A program made the translations under genes and the position numbers. The notes below the pieces were generated by a model that saw only the letters and a list, made by a program, of their open reading frames with translations, searched no databases and had not been told where the DNA came from. DNA of 64,000 nucleotides. Origin: Microbacterium sp. ABRD28. Its GTDB lineage: Bacteria > Actinomycetota > Actinomycetes > Actinomycetales > Microbacteriaceae. Below are positions 33,936 through 44,622 of the stretch, in pieces (positions within the stretch are counted from its first letter, which is position 1; every line of letters starts with the position of its first letter). The DNA is taken from contig NZ_CP031015.1 in NCBI RefSeq assembly GCF_003850245.1, positions 1,240,001 to 1,304,000 on the forward strand, written 5' to 3'.

Positions 33936-34997
33936 ATGGACCTTCCCGTCATGCCCCCGGTCGCGCCGATGCTCGCCAAATCGGTCGCGGCGATCCCCGA
34001 CCTCGGGCATGTCGAGCCGAAATGGGACGGGTTCCGCACGATCGTGTTCCGCGATGGCGACGAGGTCGAACTCGGAAGCCGCAACGAACGGCCGATGACG
34101 CGGTACTTCCCCGAGCTCGTCGAGGCCCTGCGCGCTCAGCTCCCCGAGCGCTGCGTCGTCGACGGAGAGATCGTCGTCGCCACCGACGGCGGCCTGGATT
34201 TCGAGGCGCTGCAGCAGCGCATCCACCCCGCGGCGAGCCGGGTGAACCTGCTCGCCGCCCAGACGCCGGCGTCGTTCATCGCCTTCGACCTGCTCGCGCT
34301 CGGCGACGACGACCTCACCGGCCGTCCGTTCGCCGAGCGTCGCGCCCTTCTGGTCGAGGCGCTCTCGGGCGTCGAGCCGCCGATCTACGTCACGCCCGCG
34401 ACCGGCGATCCCGCCGTCGCGCAGGAGTGGTTCGAGACCTTCGAAGGCGCGGGCTTGGATGGCGTGATCGCCAAACCCCTCGACGGTCCGTATCAGCCCA
34501 ACAAGCGCACGATGTTCAAGATCAAGCACGAGCGCACCGCCGACTGCGTGGTCGCGGGATTCCGCTGGCACAAGTCGGGGCCGATCGTCGGCTCACTCCT
34601 CCTGGGCCTTTACGGCGACGACGGCACCCTGCACCACGTCGGGGTGACGGCATCCTTCCCGATGGCTCGAAGGAAGACCCTGCTCGACGATCTCGCGCCC
34701 TACCGCGACGTCGACCTCTCCGCCCACCCCTGGGGCGGCTGGGCCGAGCACGCCGGTGACGGCGGCCGGCTCGCGGGCGCGGGCAGCCGGTGGAACGCCG
34801 GCAAGGACCTCTCCTTCGAGCCGCTGCGCCCCGAGCTCGTGGTCGAGGTCGCGTACGACCACATGGAGGGCGAGCGTTTTCGCCACATCCCGTCGTTCCG
34901 ACGCTGGCGCCCCGACCGCGACCCGCGCTCGTGCACCTTCGCGCAACTGGAGGTGCCGGCGAGCTTCACGCTGTCCGACATCCTGCCCGGACTTTGA
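33936..34997 (+). CDS. ATP-dependent DNA ligase, LigC/LigD-ligase type
   Basis: A 353-residue ligase. Adenylated Lys29 is in EPKWDGFR (motif I), then SRNERPMTRYFPEL, motif III VVDGEIVVA, motif IIIa FIAFDLLALGDDDL, motif IV GLDGVIAKPLDGPYQ and motif V TMFKIKHERTADCVVAGFRW, followed by an OB-fold domain. It seals nicks in repair or end joining together with a LigD-type polymerase, such as that at 24263. The ATG at 33936 is preceded by GAGACT with a 6-nt gap, a variant of the leaderless -10 box. It converges with the AI-2E transporter gene; the 44-nt spacer shows nothing special. Confidence 0.93.
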   Translation: MDLPVMPPVAPMLAKSVAAIPDLGHVEPKWDGFRTIVFRDGDEVELGSRNERPMTRYFPELVEALRAQLPERCVVDGEIVVATDGGLDFEALQQRIHPAASRVNLLAAQTPASFIAFDLLALGDDDLTGRPFAERRALLVEALSGVEPPIYVTPATGDPAVAQEWFETFEGAGLDGVIAKPLDGPYQPNKRTMFKIKHERTADCVVAGFRWHKSGPIVGSLLLGLYGDDGTLHHVGVTASFPMARRKTLLDDLAPYRDVDLSAHPWGGWAEHAGDGGRLAGAGSRWNAGKDLSFEPLRPELVVEVAYDHMEGERFRHIPSFRRWRPDRDPRSCTFAQLEVPASFTLSDILPGL

Positions 34998-35041
34998 GCC
35001 CAGGGGGCGCCTGAACTGCTCGCGCGCTGCGGACTCCCGCG

Positions 35042-36229
35042 CTATACCGCGGGTTCGACCGCTTTCTTCTGCGCCCAGCGGGCGGGCTCGTTCGGGCCGT
35101 TCCACACCTTGACGATCCCCCAGACCACCGCGGTGATCGGCACGGCGAGCACTGCACCGAGGATCCCGCCGAGTACGGTGCCGACGGTCAGGGCGATGAG
35201 GATGACGAAGGCGTGGAGCTTCAGCGTCCGCCCCATGAGAACGGGCTGGAGGAAGTTGCCCTCGAGCTGGTTCACCAGCACGACCACACCCACGACGAAG
35301 AGGGCGTTGACCCAGTCGTTCGCGACGAGGGCGACGAGTGCTGCGAGGATGCCGGCGACGGTCGCCCCGACGATCGGGATGAACGCCAGAAGGAACACCA
35401 GCACCGCCAGCGGCAGCGCGAGCGGCACCTGCAGGATGACCAGACCGATGCCGATGCCGACGGCATCGACGAACGCGACCGCGGCGGTGCCGCGCACGTA
35501 CGACCCGAGTGTCACGACGGTCTTGTCGCCGATGCGGCGGGCGCGCGCCTCGTCCGCCCCGCGGAAGGGGCGCAGCAGGAACTCCCAGAGCCACGGGCCG
35601 TCCTTCAGGAAGAAGAAGAGGACGACGATCATGAGGATCAGGCCGGTGACGAAGTTGGCCAGCACGCTGACGCCGGCGAGGGCCCCGGAGCCGAACTGTG
35701 CGCTGGTGACGAAGTCGATGACCTGATCGCGCCACTGCTCGAGCTGGGCCTCGTCGGGAGCGAAAGGGAGGGTGTTGATCCAGCTCAGCAACTCGCGGAA
35801 CCCCGCCTCGGCCTGAGAGTAGAGGTCGTCCCACTGGTTGCGCACCGCCCAGACGATGAGCCATCCGGCGAGCCCCAGCACGATCACGACGGCGAGCATG
35901 GTGATGAGCGTCGCGACGACCGACGGTACGCCTCGGCGGCGCAGCCACGACATCAGCGGCGCGAAAGCGCAGGCGAAGATCAGGGCGATGATGACGGGGA
36001 TCCACACCACCGTCACCTGCTGAAGGCCGAGGACGGCGAGCGTGGCGATGCCGATGACGATCGCGATCTGGAGCGACCGGGTCGCGAGTTTGCCGAATCC
36101 ATCGGCCCAGAGCCCGAGGGCGACGGGTGCCTTTGCGGCCTTGGCCGCGGCCGACCCGGCGTCACCGGCGGAGCCGAGTGCACCGGTGTCGAAAGCGTGG
36201 CGGCGCGGGGCGCGACGGAAGAGTCCCAT
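35042..36229 (-). CDS. AI-2E family transporter (PerM/YdiK-type permease)
   Basis: A 395-residue protein with seven or eight transmembrane segments after a basic head (MGLFRRAPRRHAFDTG). Family features include LQQVTVVWIPVIIALIFACAFAPLMSWLRRRGVPSVVATLI, FFFLKDGPWLWEFL, VRGTAAVAFVDAVGIGIGLVILQVPLALPLAVLVFLLAFIPIVGATVAGILAALVAL and NQLEGNFLQPVLMGRTLKLHAFVILIALTVGTVLGGILGAVLAVPITA. Members are exporters or ion antiporters, and true AI-2 transport is proven for few. Leaderless start predicted. The terminal residues KKAVEPAV are basic and cytosolic. Confidence 0.92.
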   Translation of the reverse strand: MGLFRRAPRRHAFDTGALGSAGDAGSAAAKAAKAPVALGLWADGFGKLATRSLQIAIVIGIATLAVLGLQQVTVVWIPVIIALIFACAFAPLMSWLRRRGVPSVVATLITMLAVVIVLGLAGWLIVWAVRNQWDDLYSQAEAGFRELLSWINTLPFAPDEAQLEQWRDQVIDFVTSAQFGSGALAGVSVLANFVTGLILMIVVLFFFLKDGPWLWEFLLRPFRGADEARARRIGDKTVVTLGSYVRGTAAVAFVDAVGIGIGLVILQVPLALPLAVLVFLLAFIPIVGATVAGILAALVALVANDWVNALFVVGVVVLVNQLEGNFLQPVLMGRTLKLHAFVILIALTVGTVLGGILGAVLAVPITAVVWGIVKVWNGPNEPARWAQKKAVEPAV

Positions 36230-36235
36230 GGCTGA

Positions 36236-36241
36236 ACCATA
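36236..36241 (-). promoter_or_regulatory. -10 box TATGGT of the AI-2E transporter gene
   Basis: Six nt upstream of the ATG at 36229 on the minus strand, no ribosome-binding site: leaderless start. Confidence 0.5.
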
Positions 36242-36363
36242 CGGCCGTGTCGACGCGCCGGTCAGGTGGTTGCGCGGCACGTCGCAGGGGGATACGAGCT
36301 CCCCGAGCCGACGGCGCTTCCGGGTCGTGACATCGAGTGTCACGCCGTGCGAGACTGGATGTC

Positions 36364-37668
36364 ATGACGTCTGTGCCCGCCCCCACCGCGACCGACAGCA
36401 CCGACAGCGCCGAGACCTCGCACGGCGCCGGTTCCGCCGCCGCCGGCGCCCTCCCGGGCGACCGCGCGGGCGCCTACCGCGTGACCGATCCGCTCGACAC
36501 CGACTACTACGGCGTCTTCGCCGACATCGGCGGCGCCGAGCGTGACGCCTGGTCGCGCGCCCGGGTACTGATCTCGGAGTACGGCGATCGGTCGGCGGCG
36601 CAGTGGGATGCCGGCGAGTACGACATCTCGATCGTGCGTCGGATGGGCGAGCTCGACCTCTTCGTCGACGGCATCGAGCACGAGGGCCTGACCGCCCTGT
36701 CGCCTCTGGCTGCGGGGCTTGTCAACATGGAGATCTCGCGCGGCGACGGATCGCTCGGCACCGTCCTCGCGGTGCAGGGCGGCCTGGCGCTGCGCACCCT
36801 GGCGCTGTTCGGCAGCGACGCGCAGAAGGCGCAGTACCTGCAGCCGATCGCCCGCGGTGAGATCCTCGGTTCGTTCGCTCTGACCGAGCCCGACCACGGC
36901 TCCGACTCGGTCTCGCTCGAGACCCGCGCGACGCGCGCCGATGACGGCGGCTGGATCATCGACGGCGCGAAGAAGTGGATCGGCAACGGCGCCTCGGGCG
37001 GGGTCACCTTCGTCTGGGCCCGCGTCGAATCGCCCGGGGCCGACGACCACGGCAAGGTGCGATGCTTCCTCGTGCCGCAGGAGACCGAGGGCTACCACGG
37101 CGAGCCCATCACCGGGAAGGCGTCGCTGCGGGGCATCCATCAGGCTCACATCACCCTGCGCGGCGTCCAGCTCCCCGCCGACGCGGTGCTTCCAGGCAGC
37201 CACAGCTTCAAGGACGCCTCGACGGTGCTCTACGCCACCCGGTCGGGAGTCGCCTGGTCGGCTCTCGGGCACGCGACCGCCTGCTACGAGGCGGCGCTGC
37301 AGTATTCCCAGCAGCGCGAGCAGTTCGGCAAGCGCCTCGCGGGGTTCCAGATGGTGCAGGAGCGTCTCACCCAGATGCTCTCCGAGCTCACCGCGATGCA
37401 GCTGTACTGCCGTCACCTCGCCGACCTGGAGGCATCCGGGGGTCTGCGACCCACGCAGGCGTCGCTGGCGAAGTATCACAACACGCGCACCGCCCGCCGG
37501 ATCGCCGCCACGGCGCGCGACCTCCTCGGCGGCAACGGAATCCTCCTGGAGTACGGCGTGATGCAGCACATGGCCGACATCGAGGCCATCCACACCTATG
37601 AGGGCACCGAGTCGATCCAGGCGCTTCTCCTCGGCCGCGACATCACGGGTGTGAGCGCGTTCGCCTGA
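36364..37668 (+). CDS. Acyl-CoA dehydrogenase (glutaryl-CoA dehydrogenase-like)
   Basis: A 434-residue flavoenzyme. After a disordered head of about 40 residues comes the ACAD fold: SFALTEPDHGSDSVSLETRATRADDGGWIIDGAKKWIGNG (FAD-binding), VAWSALGHATACYEAALQYSQQREQFGKRLAGFQMVQERL, and RDLLGGNGILLEYGVMQHMADIEAIHTYEGTESIQALLLGRDITG. The catalytic Glu is in HTYEGT. The HGSD and GNGI signatures are closest to the glutaryl-CoA dehydrogenase group. It probably acts in lysine/tryptophan or dicarboxylate breakdown. It is followed 3 nt later by the stop of a convergent TetR gene. The spacer before it holds the variant -10 box GAGACT. Confidence 0.92.
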   Translation: MTSVPAPTATDSTDSAETSHGAGSAAAGALPGDRAGAYRVTDPLDTDYYGVFADIGGAERDAWSRARVLISEYGDRSAAQWDAGEYDISIVRRMGELDLFVDGIEHEGLTALSPLAAGLVNMEISRGDGSLGTVLAVQGGLALRTLALFGSDAQKAQYLQPIARGEILGSFALTEPDHGSDSVSLETRATRADDGGWIIDGAKKWIGNGASGGVTFVWARVESPGADDHGKVRCFLVPQETEGYHGEPITGKASLRGIHQAHITLRGVQLPADAVLPGSHSFKDASTVLYATRSGVAWSALGHATACYEAALQYSQQREQFGKRLAGFQMVQERLTQMLSELTAMQLYCRHLADLEASGGLRPTQASLAKYHNTRTARRIAATARDLLGGNGILLEYGVMQHMADIEAIHTYEGTESIQALLLGRDITGVSAFA

Positions 37669-37671
37669 GCG

Positions 37672-38346
37672 CTACTCCGACAAAGCGTCGCGCAGGCGCC
37701 GCGCCACCTCGGCGCTGGGGGTCCGGCGCGGGAACACCGCGACCACGAGGTCGTCGGGCGCCGGGTCGGATGCCTCGGGCAGCACCCCGAAGCGGCGCCG
37801 CGCATCGTCGAGCGCCCGCGTGAGCACCGATACCGGCACGCGCTTCGGCCCGCGGATCAGCCGCCGCAGCACGTGGTTGTGCACCGCGGTGACGAGAGCC
37901 GAGAATCCGACCGCGTCGAGCGGGTCGAGGCCCGGCAGGGCCTGGCGGAGGTACTCGTCGAAGAGGCGCTCGTAGCGGAAGACCGTGACGATCTCGCGGT
38001 CGCGCAGCGCCGGGATCTGGCGTACCACCGCGTAGCGACGTCGGGCCAGGTCGGGATCGGCGGCGAAGTGCTGATACACCTGCACGGATGCCTCGCACAC
38101 GGCCGCCCACGGATCATCGTGCGGCTGTGCGAGGAAGGTCCGGAGTTCTTCGAGCAGGCCCTCGTGGTCGGCGAACACCACGTCTTCCTTGCCGCCGTAC
38201 TGGCGGAAGAACGTCGAGCGCGACATCCCCGCCGCGCGCGCGATCTGATCGACCGACGTCTGCTCGAACCCCTGCGTGTGGAACAACTCGACCGCGGCCG
38301 CCACGACACCGGTGCGGCCGACGAACGCAGGATCGGCGTCGCTCAC
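37672..38346 (-). CDS. TetR family transcriptional regulator
   Basis: A 224-residue protein. HTH: GRTGVVAAAVELFHTQGFEQTSVDQIARAAGMSRSTFFRQYGGKEDVVFADHEGLL. The rest is a TetR ligand domain of the MftR-like type (ALPGLDPLDAVGFSALVTAVHNHVLRRL). The GTG start at 38346 follows a TAAGCT -10 box by 6 nt. The gene is convergent to acyl-CoA dehydrogenase and divergent from the FAD protein at 38415, which is the more likely target. Effector unknown. Confidence 0.9.
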   Translation of the reverse strand: MSDADPAFVGRTGVVAAAVELFHTQGFEQTSVDQIARAAGMSRSTFFRQYGGKEDVVFADHEGLLEELRTFLAQPHDDPWAAVCEASVQVYQHFAADPDLARRRYAVVRQIPALRDREIVTVFRYERLFDEYLRQALPGLDPLDAVGFSALVTAVHNHVLRRLIRGPKRVPVSVLTRALDDARRRFGVLPEASDPAPDDLVVAVFPRRTPSAEVARRLRDALSE

Positions 38347-38352
38347 GGTCCG

Positions 38353-38358
38353 AGCTTA
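38353..38358 (-). promoter_or_regulatory. -10 box TAAGCT of the TetR gene
   Basis: Six nt upstream of the GTG at 38346 on the minus strand: leaderless start. Confidence 0.5.
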
Positions 38359-38414
38359 GCGGCGGGGTCGCCGGGGAACACGGCGGGTGTGGTGTGCGCA
38401 CGTTTGTCAAGGCC

Positions 38415-39188
38415 ATGGTCCGGTTGGGTTCATGGTCCTTCACTGTGTTCATGTCCCTTTTCGCCGCCGCCGTCAACACCACGGGCCAAGCGCTTCCGCG
38501 CGGTGAGCACTACGACGTCGTGGTGGTCGGGGCCTCGCTCACCGGGCTCGTCGCGACCCTCATGCTCACGCAGTCCGGTCGCCGGGTCGCGCTCGTCGAA
38601 GCGGGGGTGATCAGCCCGGCTCGCCCTGGCGGGAGCCGAGATGCGAATGAGGAGACCGCGCTCGCCGCGGCGCTCGTCGCCGCCGGTGCCGCTCTGCACA
38701 CCCGCACGCTCGTTCATGCCGTCACGTCGGCGAACCCGTGCCGGCTCGACACCGAACACGGTCCGCTCTTCGCCGATCAGGTGATCCTCGCCACCGGCGC
38801 TCGCGACGCCGAGTCGGTCTACCGTCCCGGCCCGACCCCGTCGCGCTGGCGCGCGGCGTCGTACCTGCTGCCGGCGCCGACAGCAGCGATGCCGGGGACG
38901 GATGACGCGCCACGCCGCCCGGCCGATGTCATCGGACCCGCGCCGATGGTGGGCAAGCTGCCGCGTGCGCTCGGTCGCATCCGATTCGTCACCTCCTGCC
39001 ACGGGCGGGGCCGGACGCGCGCGGCACCCGCGGCGCTCGAGGTGGTCGCCGACATCCTCCAGCTCGCCCGTGTCGACCGACCGGGGTGGAAGGTGACACT
39101 CCAGAAGGCGCAGGCGGCGCAGCATGCGCAGGTCGTCAAGACCGCCCGGAAACCCGACACCCCGCCCGCGACCTCGTCGGTCGCGTGA
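38415..39188 (+). CDS. FAD-binding Rossmann-fold protein, apparently internally shortened
   Basis: About 257 residues. A clear N-terminal FAD/NAD dinucleotide-binding unit HYDVVVVGASLTGLVATLMLTQSGRRVALVEAG is followed after only about 60 residues by ADQVILATGA. In DAO or glucose-inhibited-division-type oxidoreductases these are usually 150 or more residues apart. The C-terminal 120 residues match no family I know and are Pro/Ala/Arg-rich. This looks like a degraded or internally deleted FAD-dependent oxidoreductase, though the frame is intact. Start uncertain (GTG 38394, ATG 38415 or ATG 38451). Divergent from a TetR gene. May be a pseudogene. Confidence 0.5.
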   Translation: MVRLGSWSFTVFMSLFAAAVNTTGQALPRGEHYDVVVVGASLTGLVATLMLTQSGRRVALVEAGVISPARPGGSRDANEETALAAALVAAGAALHTRTLVHAVTSANPCRLDTEHGPLFADQVILATGARDAESVYRPGPTPSRWRAASYLLPAPTAAMPGTDDAPRRPADVIGPAPMVGKLPRALGRIRFVTSCHGRGRTRAAPAALEVVADILQLARVDRPGWKVTLQKAQAAQHAQVVKTARKPDTPPATSSVA

Positions 39189-39238
39189 CGGCGACGACGT
39201 TCTCGCGTGGCGGGGCGTCAGGGTCGGAGAGCCCCCAC

Positions 39239-39736
39239 TCAGCCGACGAACGTGATCACACCCGTGATGATGAGCGTGATGAGGGTGGTCCACAAGGCGA
39301 TCGCGACCGCCTGCCAGAACAGCACCCGGCCCGGGGCGACGCCGGTGGACACCAGCGCCGCGGCGGTGAACTGCGTCGGAACCAGCAGCGGGCCGAGCAG
39401 GCTCACCCCGGGAGTGCCGTAGCGCTCGTAGGCGCGCATGACCTTCTGACGGCGCGGCGAGAGTTCCGGTTCCTCCCGTCCTCCGCGCGTGGTCACCGCG
39501 GTGCGGACCCGGGCGCCGGCGAAGACGATCACGGCGACGCAGAGCAGGTTTCCGGCGAAGCCGGCGACGCCGGCGACGACGGGATGGATGCCGCCGATGA
39601 TGCCGATCGCAGAGGCGCCCTCGCCCTCGATGAACGGCACGGCACCCGCGAGGGCGACGATGAGGGGGCGGAGCAGCTCGGGCATCTGGGCGACCAGGTT
39701 CTGGAAGCCGAGGATGAGGTCGGCGATGGGGTTCAC
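39239..39736 (-). CDS. Small membrane protein resembling small multidrug export proteins
   Basis: A 165-residue protein with about four membrane segments. The segment LAGAVPFIEGEGASAIGIIGGIHPVVAGVAGFAGNLLCVAVIVFAGARV and the later RYGTPGVSLLGPLLVPTQFTAAALVSTGVAPGRVLFWQAVAIALWTTLITLIITGVI follow the pattern of the Sm_multidrug_ex/DedA-like small proteins. The acidic pair in FIEGEG is conserved in such proteins. The GTG at 39736 has CAGGGAGACATC before it. It diverges from the sensor kinase at 39889, which may control it (DesK systems often sit beside small membrane targets). The export function is unproven. Confidence 0.7.
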   Translation of the reverse strand: MNPIADLILGFQNLVAQMPELLRPLIVALAGAVPFIEGEGASAIGIIGGIHPVVAGVAGFAGNLLCVAVIVFAGARVRTAVTTRGGREEPELSPRRQKVMRAYERYGTPGVSLLGPLLVPTQFTAAALVSTGVAPGRVLFWQAVAIALWTTLITLIITGVITFVG

Positions 39737-39858
39737 GATGTCTCCCTGTGGATCGGACGGGCCGTCTGTCGGACGGTGATTCCATCCCACGGGATCGGGG
39801 CGTTCTGCGGCAGTGTCGGAGCGTCACCTGCCGCCGGGAGGATGCTGCGGGCGAGGTG

Positions 39859-39882
39859 TGACAAAAGTCATGGTCGTACTGT
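39859..39882 (+). promoter_or_regulatory. Operator TGACAAAAGTCA and -10 box of the two-component operon
   Basis: TGACAAAAGTCA (39859-39870) is an inverted repeat of the kind bound by DesR/LiaR-type response regulators. TACTGT (39877-39882) is 6 nt before the GTG at 39889, a leaderless start. Position between divergent genes suggests autoregulation and control of the small membrane protein. Confidence 0.5.
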
Positions 39883-39888
39883 GGCAGT

Positions 39889-41124
39889 GTGACCGACGTC
39901 TCCCGAACCGCCTCGGCGTTCGCGCCGCTGCCGGCCGCGCGCGCCTTGGCGCGCGGGGTGACGGCGACCTGGTGGTACACCGCCGGGTCGGTGATGATCT
40001 TCCAGGCCGTGACGCTCTTCTTCTGGCTCGTGCCGACGCTCACCGGCGGCGAGGCCCTCGAAGTTGCGGTGTACCTCGCCGCCGCGGCGGTGTCGCTCGC
40101 CTCGAGCGTGCCACTGCTCGCGCGGTACGGCCGGCGGCGACGGGAGGATTCCGACGACGAGGAGCGATTCTCTTCCACGGTGCTCTGGTCGCTCGTGGTC
40201 GCCGCCGGTGCCGCAGCGGTGGTCGGGGTGATCGCATCGTCGGTGCTCGAAGCCGCGGCGCTCGTCGCGCTGGCGGTGCTGCTGCTGCGCTGGCAGCCCG
40301 GTGTGCGTCTGCGTCTGGTGACGGGCGTCACCGTCGTGCTCGTCGCGATCTGGATCATCGAGCCGGTCGCGACGGGTCGGACGCTCACCGGCGAGGTCGT
40401 TTTCGTCTACAACCTGTTCTCGGTGCTGCTGCCGCCCACCGCCGTGCTGTGCCTGTGGTGGTGGGACATCGTCCTCGCCCTCGACGAGGCCCGCGCCGCC
40501 GAGGGCCGGCTGGCCGCGGCACAGGAACGGCTGCGGCTGGCGGGCGACCTGCACGACCTGCAGGGGCACCACCTGCAGGTGATCGCCCTCCAGCTCGAGC
40601 TCGCCGAGCGGATGCTGCCGCGCGACCCTCTCGCCGCCGTGGAGCAGGTGCGGCTCGCCCGCGCGTCGGTCGATGAGGCGCGCAACGGCACGCGAGCCCT
40701 CGCCGCGCGGTTCCGCGGCGTTCCGCTGTCGGACGAACTCGCCAACGCCGCCGACCTGCTGCGGGCGGCGGGCCTGAGCGTCACGCTCGACGTCGACCCC
40801 CGCGCTGACGCGGCGCCCGCCGACATCCTCGGTCCGGTCGTGCGCGAGAGCACGACGAACATCCTCAAGCACGGCGGCGGCGCGTGGGTGCGGTTGAGCC
40901 TCGCGCGCGAGGCGGGAGGGGGCGGCGAGGTGTGGCGGTTCGGCGTCAGCAACGACCTGCCCGCCCCGCCGACACCCGCGCCCGCGACGCCCGCCGGATC
41001 GGGGCTCGCGGGTATCGCCGAGCGGGTGGGCTCGGTCGGGGGAGCAGCGCACTGGGAAGCCGCGCACGAACGCTTCGCACTCGAGGTCACGGTGCCCGCG
41101 GCATCCGTCGGAGGTGTCGCATGA
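39889..41124 (+). CDS. Sensor histidine kinase, DesK/NarX-type (HisKA_3)
   Basis: A 411-residue kinase. Five or six N-terminal membrane helices with almost no external loop (MIFQAVTLFFWLVPTL, VYLAAAAVSLASSVPLLA, VVAAGAAAVVGVIASSVLEAAALVALAVLLL and following) suggest membrane-state sensing, as in DesK. The HisKA_3 phosphoacceptor is His222 (AGDLHDLQGHHLQVIALQLELAERML). The HATPase_c domain has VVRESTTNILKHGGG (N box) and GSGLAGIAERVGSVGG (G box). It overlaps the response regulator gene by ATGA. Confidence 0.93.
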   Translation: MTDVSRTASAFAPLPAARALARGVTATWWYTAGSVMIFQAVTLFFWLVPTLTGGEALEVAVYLAAAAVSLASSVPLLARYGRRRREDSDDEERFSSTVLWSLVVAAGAAAVVGVIASSVLEAAALVALAVLLLRWQPGVRLRLVTGVTVVLVAIWIIEPVATGRTLTGEVVFVYNLFSVLLPPTAVLCLWWWDIVLALDEARAAEGRLAAAQERLRLAGDLHDLQGHHLQVIALQLELAERMLPRDPLAAVEQVRLARASVDEARNGTRALAARFRGVPLSDELANAADLLRAAGLSVTLDVDPRADAAPADILGPVVRESTTNILKHGGGAWVRLSLAREAGGGGEVWRFGVSNDLPAPPTPAPATPAGSGLAGIAERVGSVGGAAHWEAAHERFALEVTVPAASVGGVA

Positions 41125-41723
41125 TCCGGATCCTCATCGCCGACGACGAAGACATGATCCGCTCGGCCCTCGCGGCACTGCTGCGACTCGAGGACGATTT
41201 CGAGGTCGTCGCCGAGTGCCGCGACGGGGAGGAGGCCGTGGCCGAGGCGGTGCGGCTTCGGCCCACCGTGTGCCTGCTCGACCTGGAGATGCCCGGCCTC
41301 GACGGCGTCGACGCCGCCGCGCGCATCCGCCGGCAGGCGGGGTCGCGCTGCGTGGTGGTGACGCGCCACGCGCGGCCCGGGGTGCTGCGCCGGGCCTTGA
41401 GCGCCGGGGTCGACGGGTTCCTGCCGAAGTCGCGCCGGGCGCAGGATGTCGCCGCGGTGATCCGCGACGTCGCCGCCGGGCGGCGCTACGTCGACCCCGA
41501 GATCGCCGCGGACGCGCTGACCGACGAGCGGAGCCCGTTGACCGATCGTGAACTCGACGTGCTGCGCGCGGGGTCGCGCGGCGAGACGATCGCCGAGATC
41601 GCGGCGACGCTGCACCTCTCGCCCGGCACGGTGCGCAACCACGTCTCTGCCGTGCTCGGAAAACTCGGCCTCGCGACCCGGCAGCAGGCGGCGATCCTCG
41701 CGCGCGAGCGTGGCTGGATCTGA
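41121..41723 (+). CDS. LuxR/NarL-type response regulator
   Basis: A 200-residue regulator. The receiver domain starts MIRILIADDEDMIRSAL with phosphoacceptor Asp54 in CLLDLEMPG and a conserved Lys in GFLPKSRRAQDV. C-terminal LuxR HTH: PLTDRELDVLRAGSRGETIAEIAATLHLSPGTVRNHVSAVLGKLGLATRQQAAILARERGW. Partner of the preceding kinase. Closest to the DesR group, which controls membrane lipid or cell-envelope genes. Confidence 0.94.
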   Translation: MIRILIADDEDMIRSALAALLRLEDDFEVVAECRDGEEAVAEAVRLRPTVCLLDLEMPGLDGVDAAARIRRQAGSRCVVVTRHARPGVLRRALSAGVDGFLPKSRRAQDVAAVIRDVAAGRRYVDPEIAADALTDERSPLTDRELDVLRAGSRGETIAEIAATLHLSPGTVRNHVSAVLGKLGLATRQQAAILARERGWI

Positions 41724-41735
41724 GGGCGGTCGTGC

Positions 41736-42227
41736 TCAGTAGCGCTCGAGCGGATCGTGATCGGACATCGCGAAGCAGGCGCTGAAGCCCGAGATCATGA
41801 GCTGGGTGTTGTCTTCGAGAGCGGCGATCCCCAGAGTCAGGCCGTCCTCCCGAAACAGGTCGAGGGCGGCAGCACCGCCGCCGAGTGCGCTGGTCCGCTG
41901 CGTCCAGCCCGGTCTGTCCGCCCACTCGGCGGCGATGTCGTCGATCAGCGACGCCGTGTCGGTGTCGGGGGAGATGACGACGGCACTCGCTCCCGGCCAG
42001 GTGTAGGTCTTCCCGTCGTCGCAGAGGAGCAGCGAGGCGGTCTGGGGTGAGTCGAGGTCGTCGATCACGACGTCGTCGGGAATCGCTGCGCGCAGCTCCG
42101 ACTGCGCATCCATGTAGTCGGCCTTGGCGTGCTCGAGGGTCAGCGGCCCATCAGCGGGAGACGGGGTGCACGCGGCGAGTGTCACGAGCAGGAGGCCGGC
42201 CGCCGTGGCGGCGATCCCTCGCCTCAT
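41736..42227 (-). CDS. Putative lipoprotein, unknown function
   Basis: A 163-residue protein with a lipoprotein signal MRRGIAATAAGLLLVTLAAC (Cys20) and a domain of about 140 residues (TLEHAKADYMDAQSELRAAIPDDVVIDDL...) with two further Cys (LLLCDDGKTY and SACFAMS). No recognised family. Similar secreted small domains occur widely in Microbacterium-type genomes. Convergent with the response regulator gene, 12 nt apart. GTG at 42236 is an alternative start. Confidence 0.78.
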   Translation of the reverse strand: MRRGIAATAAGLLLVTLAACTPSPADGPLTLEHAKADYMDAQSELRAAIPDDVVIDDLDSPQTASLLLCDDGKTYTWPGASAVVISPDTDTASLIDDIAAEWADRPGWTQRTSALGGGAAALDLFREDGLTLGIAALEDNTQLMISGFSACFAMSDHDPLERY

Positions 42228-42440
42228 CCTCACCACCCCCGTTGATGACGATGGTGGATCCGCGCGACGCCCCTCCTCATGCCGACAACGCTACGCCGAG
42301 TGCGGGGCGGTCGAGGGAAGGTGCCGCACCTGGGCGAGGGCGAGAGCGGCGCCGCGACGGCGGGCGTACGCCCTCGGGAGGGAGGGCGCGAGGGGCTCGG
42401 CGTCGAGACAACCGGGATGAGGCGGTCCGTCGCCGGTAGT

Positions 42441-42477
42441 AGGGTAGGGGACTGGTCGATATCTCGACATCGAGATT
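42441..42477 (+). promoter_or_regulatory. sucC promoter with palindromic operator
   Basis: A -10-like TAGGGT (42441-42446) is followed by a perfect inverted repeat ATCTCGA-CA-TCGAGAT (42462-42477) near or just after the expected transcript start, 45 nt before the sucC GTG. Such placement suits repression. The remaining part of the 295-nt gap (42228-42440) shows no gene. Confidence 0.5.
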
Positions 42478-42522
42478 TTCTTGACCCACACATCCCACCG
42501 TTCGCCCAGCGAAGGACTCTCT

Positions 42523-44617
<2,095 letters not shown>

Positions 44618-44622
44618 GTCCG

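Noticed and set aside
35045..35075. GGGTTCGA-like T-arm sequence suggestive of a second tRNA
   Set aside because: It lies inside the last codons of the AI-2E transporter and no acceptor or anticodon stem surrounds it.
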